This document shows, in pieces, positions 5,528 to 11,364 of a stretch of DNA of 11,364 nucleotides (positions are counted from its first letter, which is position 1; each line of letters starts with the position of its first letter). Source of the stretch: Acidobacteriota bacterium (GTDB lineage Bacteria > Acidobacteriota > Terriglobia > Terriglobales > Acidobacteriaceae); NCBI GenBank assembly GCA_021802085.1, contig JAKAAZ010000105.1, forward strand, positions 1 to 11,364. The letters run 5' to 3'. The translations under genes were made by a program, and so were the position numbers. A model generated the notes under the pieces. It saw only the letters and a program-made list of their open reading frames with translations. It was not told the DNA's origin and ran no database searches.

Positions 5528-6619
5528 ATGCTGATCGTCATGAAAAAGCAGGCCAGTGCAGAAGAAATCCGCGCCGTCTGCGAGCACATTGAAGGCCTTG
5601 GATTTCGCGCGCATCCGCTGCCGGGAGCGCAGCGTACCGCCATTGGAATCACTGGGAATCAAGGCGCCATCGATCAAGGCTCCCTGGAAGAGTTGTCCGG
5701 CGTGGCCGAAGTCATTCGAGTTTCCAAACCCTACAAACTGGTCAGCCGCGATGTGAAGGAAGACGATACCGTCATCCGTTTCCCCGGCACCAACGCCACC
5801 ATTGGCGGCAAGAATTTGGCGATCATGGCGGGGCCTTGCTCCATTGAGACCCGCGAGCAGGCGTTTGCGGTTGCCGAACAAATCGCGGCTGCCGGCGCTC
5901 AGTTCTTTCGCGGCGGCGCGTATAAACCGCGCACGTCTCCGTACGCATTCCAGGGACTAGGCGAAGAAGCGCTCAAAATCATGGCGGAGATTCGCGACAC
6001 TTTCGGTCTGCGCATTGTTTCCGAGGCGATCGATCATGAAACCCTGGAACTGGTCGAACGCTACGCGGATATGATCCAAATCGGCGCGCGCAATATGCAG
6101 AACTACTCGCTGCTGCGCGAAGTAGGACGCACCCGCAAGCCTGTGCTGCTGAAGCGCGGCATGGCGGCAACACTGGAAGAGCTTCTGATGGCTGCCGAAT
6201 ACATCATGAACGAGGGCAACTATGAAGTGGTCCTGTGCGAGCGCGGCGTGCGCACCTTTGTCGATCACACCCGCAATACGCTGGATCTCAGCATCGTTCC
6301 GGCGGTGCAGCGCCTGAGTCATCTGCCGATCATCGTCGATCCCAGCCATGGAACCGGCAAGCGCAACAAGGTCGTTCCGCTGGCCAGGGCCGCTGTTGCC
6401 GTCGGCGCGGATGGCCTGATCGTCGAAGTGCATCACCAGCCCGACAAAGCCCTGTCCGACGGCGCGCAGTCGATCTATCCCCAGCAATTTGCCGACATGG
6501 TTGGCGAGGTCCGCCAGATCGCGCGTATTCTGCACCGCGATGTTCCCGACGGCATTCGTGTCGAGCGGCAAACCGTCGACCTCGTGGATGCGGACCAGCC
6601 CGTGGCGAGAGCCAGATAG
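5528..6619 (+). CDS. aroF: 3-deoxy-7-phosphoheptulonate (DAHP) synthase, type I-beta with N-terminal regulatory domain
   Basis: The enzyme condenses PEP and erythrose 4-phosphate to DAHP, the first step of the shikimate pathway, in the cytoplasm. The product is 363 residues from ATG 5528, which has AGGAAGG with 6 bases spacing; an upstream in-frame TTG at 5483 lies in a T-run and is rejected. Residues 1-75 form the small ferredoxin-like regulatory domain seen in Thermotoga maritima DAHP synthase (start MLIVMKK, end KPYKLVSR). The TIM barrel carries AGPCS (101-105, metal-binding Cys104), YKPRTSPY (132-139), QIGARN (184-189), LLKRG (207-211), CERG (237-240), DPSHG (271-275, His274) and Glu300. 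The N-terminal domain suggests tyrosine or phenylalanine feedback inhibition, by analogy with Thermotoga. The C-terminus is about 25 residues longer than in Thermotoga. The gene is 11 bases upstream of the beta-propeller gene. The symbol may be given as aroA, aroF or aroG in different genomes. Confidence 0.95.
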   Translation: MLIVMKKQASAEEIRAVCEHIEGLGFRAHPLPGAQRTAIGITGNQGAIDQGSLEELSGVAEVIRVSKPYKLVSRDVKEDDTVIRFPGTNATIGGKNLAIMAGPCSIETREQAFAVAEQIAAAGAQFFRGGAYKPRTSPYAFQGLGEEALKIMAEIRDTFGLRIVSEAIDHETLELVERYADMIQIGARNMQNYSLLREVGRTRKPVLLKRGMAATLEELLMAAEYIMNEGNYEVVLCERGVRTFVDHTRNTLDLSIVPAVQRLSHLPIIVDPSHGTGKRNKVVPLARAAVAVGADGLIVEVHHQPDKALSDGAQSIYPQQFADMVGEVRQIARILHRDVPDGIRVERQTVDLVDADQPVARAR

Positions 6620-6630
6620 CCGGCGAACGC

Positions 6631-7878
6631 ATGATGCAGTTGTTCCAGGCCAGAAATTCAGCAAGTGCGCGTCTCAACCGCACGCTTTTTCAGCGTTTCG
6701 TGTGCTGCCTTTTCTTTCCCGCCGCGATGGTTTGCCTCGCTGGCTGTCAGTCGCATGAATTTCCAGATTATCCCGCCAATTATCGCGAGTATGCCTACAT
6801 CACCAACGGCGGCAGCAACACGGTCACCGTGCTCGACGTCGTGAATCTTCGGCAGGACCGAGTGATCCCGGTTGGCGCCGATCCCACAGGCGTGGCCGTA
6901 AACAACAAGCGCAATGAAGTGTACATCGTCAATACCGGCGGCAATTCTGTCAGCGTGGTCGACGCGGAGAAAAATGCAGTCGTAGCGACGATCCCGGTGC
7001 ATCAACGCCCGTACTTCATCTCCGTAAGCTCCGACGGCAAGCGGGCGTACGTTGCCAACTCCAGTTCCAACAACGTCTCTGTGCTGGACCTCGACAAGCG
7101 GCGCGAAATTGCTGCGATCGGAGTGGGCGAGGGACCCGGTCTTGCGGCCATCAGTCCCGATGGAAATACACTGGTCGTCTCGAACCGCCTGGGCAACAGC
7201 GTCAGCATCATCGACGCAAAAACCGACCGCGTGCGCAGCGTGTGGAGCGGGTGCCCGGGAGCCACGGACATCGCCATCCTCCCCGATTCCAGCAAGGCCT
7301 TCATTGCCTGCTCGGGTGGGCACCAGGTCATGGCAATTGCCCTGGCCATGTCGCCTCCATCATCCTCTCAGGCCCGCTCTCTGACCGTGCAGCCGATGCC
7401 AACGGATGCCTTGCTGGCAATGCTCGACGTTGGGAAAACTCCAATTTATCTGGCGCTGAAGCCCGACGGCGGAGAAATCTTCGCGGTCAACTACGATGCA
7501 GGGTCTATCTCCGAAATCGATACCAGTTCGAATGAGGTGGGCGGCGCCTATATGGTAGGAACGCACCCGGTGAGCGGGCTCGCCAGCGCGGACAACTCCA
7601 CGCTGTACGTGAGCGACTTCGATGCCGACTCTCTGGGTGTCTTCAGCATCGACGATGCCGAACTGGTAGGCACCGCCCGCACCGGGGATGGTCCGGACGC
7701 AATGGCCTTCTCCAAAGCCGGACATTTACTGTTTGTAGTCGATGCTCATTCGGGTGATATCGCGGTTATCCTCCCCCGAACGCCGACCCACGCCCTGCTC
7801 ACCATGTTCCCGGCGGGCAAACAGCCGAACGATATCGCCGTCAAGGCCTTTCTCGTGCCGTCGCATCATTCGCTCTAG
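6631..7878 (+). CDS. YVTN-family beta-propeller lipoprotein
   Basis: The product is 415 residues. An N-terminal hydrophobic stretch ending VCLAGC (Cys39) is a type II signal peptide and lipobox, so the mature protein is probably a lipid-anchored outer or inner membrane protein facing the periplasm. After it come eight repeats of about 40-60 residues, each with a Y/F-V/I-x-N/D core and a later S-V-x-V-x-D strand (for example YIVNTGGNSVSVVDAEKN, YVANSSSNNVSVLDLDKR), the YVTN beta-propeller pattern. The fifth repeat is stretched by a Ser/Pro/Met-rich insert. The frame stays open upstream inside the DAHP synthase gene, but that part is a shadow, and the lipobox sets the start at ATG 6631 or 6634. 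No ribosome site is evident; with 11 bases from the aro stop, translation may be coupled. The role is unknown; propellers of this type act as binding or scaffold proteins or in metal or redox processes. Confidence 0.85.
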   Translation: MMQLFQARNSASARLNRTLFQRFVCCLFFPAAMVCLAGCQSHEFPDYPANYREYAYITNGGSNTVTVLDVVNLRQDRVIPVGADPTGVAVNNKRNEVYIVNTGGNSVSVVDAEKNAVVATIPVHQRPYFISVSSDGKRAYVANSSSNNVSVLDLDKRREIAAIGVGEGPGLAAISPDGNTLVVSNRLGNSVSIIDAKTDRVRSVWSGCPGATDIAILPDSSKAFIACSGGHQVMAIALAMSPPSSSQARSLTVQPMPTDALLAMLDVGKTPIYLALKPDGGEIFAVNYDAGSISEIDTSSNEVGGAYMVGTHPVSGLASADNSTLYVSDFDADSLGVFSIDDAELVGTARTGDGPDAMAFSKAGHLLFVVDAHSGDIAVILPRTPTHALLTMFPAGKQPNDIAVKAFLVPSHHSL

Positions 7879-7908
7879 CCACGCCTGAAGATATCCCCTA
7901 ACCGCGAT

Positions 7909-10110
7909 CTAACTCTGCCGGGCCAGCACAAGTGTGATGTCGTCGGGTTGTTCTTCAGCGCCAATCCAGTCTTTGATGGCCTGCATGATGTGCTCCGTAA
8001 TTTCCGGCAGAGGCAGATGGCGATTGCGGCGTACCAACTCCACCATGCGCGTCTCGCCAAAATCCCCGAATTCGTTTTCCGGCTCGGTGACGCCATCGCT
8101 GTAGGCGACGAGAATGTCGCCGGATTGAAGCGTGACAGATCCCTCTTCGTATTGCATGTCGTCCAATAAGCCGACAACGGTCCCGCCGCGATCGAGCCGT
8201 AGCACGGATCCATCGGCTCGCAACACCAGGGGCGGCAACTGGCCTCCGTTGGAGTAGCGAAGCACGCGAGAAGCCACATCGTAGTTGGCGAGAAAAAGTG
8301 TCGCGTATTTTTCCGGCTGCGTACTGCTGTATAAATGCAGATTCAAGAGCCGCATCAGGCTCGCGGGAGATTGAAAAATCTCGGTCGAAGCAATATCCGG
8401 GCGTCCTTCCTCGGTGGATTCCACCGGATTCCTCACCAACATTTCATTGCCGCCGAGACTGAACGCGCGCACAGCCGAATGCAGCCCAGCCATCAGCAGC
8501 GCCGCGGAAATTCCCTTCCCGCTAATGTCCCCGATGGCCATGCAAAGAGCGTGGTCGCCTAAGACGAGAAAGTCATAATAGTCGCCGCTTACGCTGCGCG
8601 CTGGCCGGCACAGACCATGCAACTCCAGCCCACCCAGCTGCAGATCGGCAGAGGGGAACAGGTTGGACTGCACTTCTTGCGCAATTTCCAGCTCCCCTTC
8701 CATGCGCTCTTTTTCCTTCTGCTGCTCCAGCAATCGCACCAGTGATTCGGACATGGTATTGAAGGAACGGCTGAGGGCAGCCAACTGGTCCTGGCGCGAC
8801 ACTGGAATGCGATAGTTCAGACGTCCCCGATCTACCTCCCGCGTGGCGTGATAGAGGTCCGAGACAGAGTGCGTAATTGTTCGGCTGAGCCGGCTGGCCA
8901 GAAAAATTGCCAGCAGTTCGAGCAATGCAAATACGATTGCCGTCGAAATCAGGGCAATTCGAATCCCTCCCCCAATCAACAGCGACTGTTGAAATAATCG
9001 CCGATACAAAAGGGACGGGCGCGAAGTAACCTGAGCGACGACCCTGGTCAGGTTGCCGGTCGACCAGTCACTGGTATCGAGCGTGGTCGGAAAATTGATG
9101 GGCAAGTCGAAAATGTTTTCTGCTTTTGGCAATACCCCCCCAGTGACTTTTCCCGAGTCTCGTCCCTCATTCTCGATGATCGGAGCAAGATTGACGGCAT
9201 CGCCTGACGCGGCATTCGCATTTGTCCGTTCGGTAGAATCGGTGCTGGTATGAAACCGCGGATTTTGCTCCGCAACCCGAAGGTTTGACTGGAGATGAAC
9301 ATGTGGCCACACGGTCATGCTGCCCAGTCCATTGGCAACCTGGCGTAGAAATTGCGGATCGAGACGCACTCCAGTGATGACAACTATGGTATGCGCGCCA
9401 ACAGGCTTCCGCGAAATCGCGCTGAAATAGACGCGATTGTCTCGCAAAATCAATCCCATGAAGTTGCTATGGACCCAGGAAGGCGGCGTCGATATTCTGG
9501 TGAGAGCATGGCCCGGTGGCAAGTTGAGCCGTTGCAATTTGCCATCCAGGTACACGCCAACTTCCAGACCGGGAATGCGGATAATTCTGGCGGCTTCCGA
9601 GGGGAGCATGGGCGGGACGCTAACAGCCTGGGAGTGCCTGCTGGCGCTGATCTGCGTCATCAGTTCCTGTTGAAAGTGAAGCGCCAGGACGTCGGTGTTG
9701 GCAGCCAGACCGACCTGTTCCGCGTGAATGACAGAGGTTGCTGCGAAGTTGGCGAATTGGCCCAACAGTACGTATGCGGCGATCCCGGACAACATGCCTA
9801 AGAGCACGACGGGCGTAAGCCCGATCAACACATAGGTGACAAATAGCCGATTGCGAAGCTTCCAGAGCAACCGCCAGCGCATCCATCGGAACAGCGCAGG
9901 CAGACTCGCAAATATCGAAACCAGAAGCGCGGCCCAGGGAGAAAAACCAATGTGCCTGCCAACGCCGGGCACCCAGCGCAACAGGAACAAAACGATTGCC
10001 GTCACCAGCGACCAGAAAGCGAGGCCGCGCTTTTCCTTCCGCATCGGCAGTTGACGCAACATTGCGCCTGCCCGCTCTTCCAGCGATCGTATCCATTTCA
10101 TCCGGCGCAT
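7909..10110 (-). CDS. Membrane sensor PP2C-type (SpoIIE/RsbU) serine phosphatase with HAMP domain
   Basis: The product is 733 residues from ATG 10110. Three N-terminal membrane helices (about 29-48, 57-76, 90-119) precede a roughly 260-residue extracytoplasmic part, then a fourth helix (384-408), a HAMP domain (409-465), a coiled linker (LLEQQKEKERMEGELEIAQEVQ region) and a SpoIIE-type phosphatase domain (495-733). The phosphatase has metal-binding motifs GDYYD (509-513), GDISGKG (527-533), SDG (671-673) and DD (723-724). Such enzymes dephosphorylate anti-anti-sigma or STAS proteins in partner-switching pathways; the sensor presumably controls activity through HAMP. No STAS or kinase gene is nearby. 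The sensor contains a strand-rich segment (GLEVGVYLDGK ... YFSAISRK ... IVVITGVRLD) then a polar, low-order stretch at about 280-350. A second ATG at 10101 has GAGAG 9 bases before it and is an alternative start; a TTG at 10146 is unlikely, being inside the promoter. Confidence 0.92.
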   Translation of the reverse strand: MRRMKWIRSLEERAGAMLRQLPMRKEKRGLAFWSLVTAIVLFLLRWVPGVGRHIGFSPWAALLVSIFASLPALFRWMRWRLLWKLRNRLFVTYVLIGLTPVVLLGMLSGIAAYVLLGQFANFAATSVIHAEQVGLAANTDVLALHFQQELMTQISASRHSQAVSVPPMLPSEAARIIRIPGLEVGVYLDGKLQRLNLPPGHALTRISTPPSWVHSNFMGLILRDNRVYFSAISRKPVGAHTIVVITGVRLDPQFLRQVANGLGSMTVWPHVHLQSNLRVAEQNPRFHTSTDSTERTNANAASGDAVNLAPIIENEGRDSGKVTGGVLPKAENIFDLPINFPTTLDTSDWSTGNLTRVVAQVTSRPSLLYRRLFQQSLLIGGGIRIALISTAIVFALLELLAIFLASRLSRTITHSVSDLYHATREVDRGRLNYRIPVSRQDQLAALSRSFNTMSESLVRLLEQQKEKERMEGELEIAQEVQSNLFPSADLQLGGLELHGLCRPARSVSGDYYDFLVLGDHALCMAIGDISGKGISAALLMAGLHSAVRAFSLGGNEMLVRNPVESTEEGRPDIASTEIFQSPASLMRLLNLHLYSSTQPEKYATLFLANYDVASRVLRYSNGGQLPPLVLRADGSVLRLDRGGTVVGLLDDMQYEEGSVTLQSGDILVAYSDGVTEPENEFGDFGETRMVELVRRNRHLPLPEITEHIMQAIKDWIGAEEQPDDITLVLARQS

Positions 10111-10125
10111 CTCTCGTGACCCATC

Positions 10126-10153
10126 GTGATAGACCGAGTGTAGCAACCTTCAA
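10126..10153 (-). promoter_or_regulatory. Candidate promoter of the phosphatase gene
   Basis: On the minus strand TTGAAG (10153-10148) and TATCAC (10131-10126) are separated by 16 bases, a reasonable sigma-70-type match. It predicts a start near 10119, so the leader to ATG 10110 would be about 9 bases and to ATG 10101 about 18 bases. It implies the phosphatase gene can be transcribed apart from the YihY gene 168 bases upstream. The gap (10111-10278) otherwise holds only a weak CGGTC/GACCG inverted repeat. Confidence 0.4.
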
Positions 10154-10278
10154 GCTCATCCTCACCTCGGCGCCGACACAGTTCCCGGCGTCTGCCTAGA
10201 AATCCCACGGTCCGGCTTGTCTGACCGAGCAGTTGCGCGATATTCAATCCCGTCGCATACATCTGGCTTGCAACCGCT

Positions 10279-11217
10279 CTACGCTGTCGTCAATTCTTCT
10301 GGAGGTGGAGGCGATTCCGCCGTCGCCTTTTTCTTCTCCATCGCGGTTTGTTTTCGGAAAAACCGGTAGGCCGAAAAATGCGCTCCGGCAAGCAGAATCA
10401 GCCCGGAGATAAAGGCCCATAACATTAACCCAACCGAAATCGAAAAAGGTCCGTAGACCGATTTCAAATCCAGCCACGGCAGCACCGCGATATAGGCCAG
10501 CTTCGCGCCTTCCCACGATAACCCGGTAATGATAGCGGCCGGCAATACCGACATGGCCCGGATACGGCGGTTGGGCAGGATCCAATAAATGAAAAAAAAG
10601 ATCGAGATGCTGGCGATCACACCGAGGATCTTGAGAAGTGTCCGCTGCAAAAAATGAAATGCCGGACTGGTTGTATGGCCAAAAAACATCATCTCCAGCA
10701 GCGTTTCGTGCGACGCCGATATGGCGATCGAGAGTAAAGATAGAATGCCGACCATAAAGGCGAGGCTGAAGGAAATCAACTGATTTCGCCAGTACGAACG
10801 GTTCTCCGCGACGCCCCACACCTGGTTGAGCGCCACTTCCAGCGGCAGAAAGACACCGGTCGATGAAACCAGCAGCATCAAGACCGATACCACAGCGACA
10901 CGCTTCTGCGAGTACACAAGAAACACCATGTTGCGTACGACGAAGTCCTGCCCCGTAGGGAGCAGCGCATGCAACATACTAGCAATCACTTCGACCATTT
11001 GCGGCGAGTGCAGAAAGCGATGCGCAATGGTCAGCATCAATACGATAAACGGAAACAGCGACAGGATGGCATTCGCCGCCACGCTGAAGGCGTAGGTATG
11101 CACCGCGGTCCGCGAAAGGTAGCGAGCCAGGGACATCAGGTGCGACTCTTGGACCTCTTTTTCAAGCTGAATGGCGATGGAGTCGGAGGAATCGGATTGT
11201 GGCCGTATCGTCAGCAT
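10279..11217 (-). CDS. YihY/BrkB-family inner membrane protein
   Basis: The product is 312 residues with six predicted membrane helices at about 43-65, 107-128, 147-168, 192-213, 222-247 and 258-281, the standard count for this family. Family hallmarks are the AANAILSLFPFI segment near the first helix (47-58), LPLEVALNQVWGVAENRSYWR around 124-144, a YWILPNRRI stretch at 211-219 and the DLKSVYGPFS loop at 250-259. A charged, proline-rich tail (KKKATAESPPPPEE) ends the protein in the cytoplasm. YihY/BrkB proteins were once called ribonuclease BN; the RNase BN name belongs to a different protein, so that annotation should be avoided. Their transport or envelope role is not established. The start at ATG 11217 has no clear ribosome site; an internal Met28 just before the conserved part is possible. 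The gene precedes the phosphatase gene on the same strand with a 168-base gap. Confidence 0.88.
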   Translation of the reverse strand: MLTIRPQSDSSDSIAIQLEKEVQESHLMSLARYLSRTAVHTYAFSVAANAILSLFPFIVLMLTIAHRFLHSPQMVEVIASMLHALLPTGQDFVVRNMVFLVYSQKRVAVVSVLMLLVSSTGVFLPLEVALNQVWGVAENRSYWRNQLISFSLAFMVGILSLLSIAISASHETLLEMMFFGHTTSPAFHFLQRTLLKILGVIASISIFFFIYWILPNRRIRAMSVLPAAIITGLSWEGAKLAYIAVLPWLDLKSVYGPFSISVGLMLWAFISGLILLAGAHFSAYRFFRKQTAMEKKKATAESPPPPEELTTA

Positions 11218-11285
11218 TCGTAGACATGGCAGGCGTATAACATCGACCCTCGAGTTACACCTGCTGGTTTGACTATAGCTTGTCC

Positions 11286-11364
11286 ATGATGGGGTGCGAG
11301 CGGCAGCGGCGGGGGTATCTTGGTTGGTTCATTCTGCCGCGATTCAGCAGCGGACTCAATCAAA
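11286..11364 (+). CDS. Possible start of an unrecognised gene running off the window
   Basis: ATG 11286 opens a plus-strand frame that stays open to the window end (26 codons, MMGCERQRRGYLGWFILPRF and onward). TATAGC at 11274-11279 lies 6 bases before the ATG, the same spacing as at ccmA, so a leaderless start is conceivable; there is no Shine-Dalgarno. A minus-strand frame across the same bases (ending at 11211) is also open and proline-rich. Neither is recognised, and 79 bases are too few to choose between them or chance. Confidence 0.2.
   Translation, partial: MMGCERQRRGYLGWFILPRFSSGLNQ

Noticed and set aside
6235..6630. N-terminal extension of the beta-propeller frame
   Set aside because: It overlaps the DAHP synthase gene in another frame, is Arg/Ser-rich, and would bury the lipobox; the lipoprotein start at 6631 explains the protein.
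5957..6664. 235-codon minus-strand open frame
   Set aside because: Antisense shadow of the DAHP synthase gene, which carries all catalytic motifs.
7879..7908. Bidirectional terminator between converging genes
   Set aside because: The 30-base gap shows no inverted repeat or T-run.
10209..10227. CGGTC/GACCG hairpin as terminator of the YihY gene
   Set aside because: Five base pairs with a 10-base loop and no T-tract; too weak to call.

Overview
The window looks like a chromosomal segment of a mid-to-high G+C Gram-negative bacterium. The gene mix (system I cytochrome c maturation genes, a Thermotoga/Bacillus-type DAHP synthase, a YVTN beta-propeller lipoprotein, a large membrane SpoIIE-type phosphatase and a DUF4160/DUF2442 pair) is what I would expect in Acidobacteriota (Terriglobia/Koribacter-like), but this is a judgement from protein style, not a database match. 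No rRNA, tRNA, CRISPR array, transposase or prophage structural gene was seen.

Layout. (1) 1-1653 is a small accessory patch: the end of a DUF4160 gene overlapping a DUF2442 gene (+), an imperfect long inverted repeat at 539-607, and a reverse-strand gene with a C-terminal TIGR02391/Ymh-like region carrying an RNxxxH motif of the HEPN RNase type. (2) 1654-3132 (-) is thiC, the HMP-phosphate synthase of thiamine biosynthesis, with a -10 box but no visible TPP riboswitch. (3) 3355-5409 (+) is a tightly packed cytochrome c maturation block: ccmA, a YbaK/EbsC-type Cys-tRNA deacylase, ccmB and a 33-codon ccmD-like gene. The ybaK-like gene overlaps both neighbours by 4 bases, and the expected ccmC is absent between ccmB and ccmD. 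(4) A terminator-like hairpin with eight T's (5454-5484) separates this block from a type I-beta DAHP synthase gene (5528-6619). That gene is followed after 11 bases by a gene for a YVTN beta-propeller lipoprotein (6631-7878). (5) 7909-11217 (-) holds a membrane-anchored HAMP/SpoIIE serine phosphatase and, upstream of it, a YihY/BrkB-family membrane protein. The last 150 bases hold no secure gene; one short plus-strand frame may run out of the window.

How the genes fit together. CcmA and CcmB form the ABC module that releases haem-loaded CcmE from CcmC/CcmD, so this block serves periplasmic c-type cytochrome assembly, with CcmC and the remaining factors presumably elsewhere. The DAHP synthase starts the shikimate pathway and ThiC starts the thiamine pyrimidine branch; both are housekeeping. 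The phosphatase is probably the output end of a partner-switching or anti-anti-sigma pathway whose partner proteins are not in the window. The most unusual points are the ccmA-ybaK-ccmB overlap arrangement, the missing ccmC with a 17-codon reading frame in its place, the possible leaderless start of ccmA, the terminator or attenuator before the DAHP synthase, and the HEPN-like protein beside a DUF4160/DUF2442 pair.
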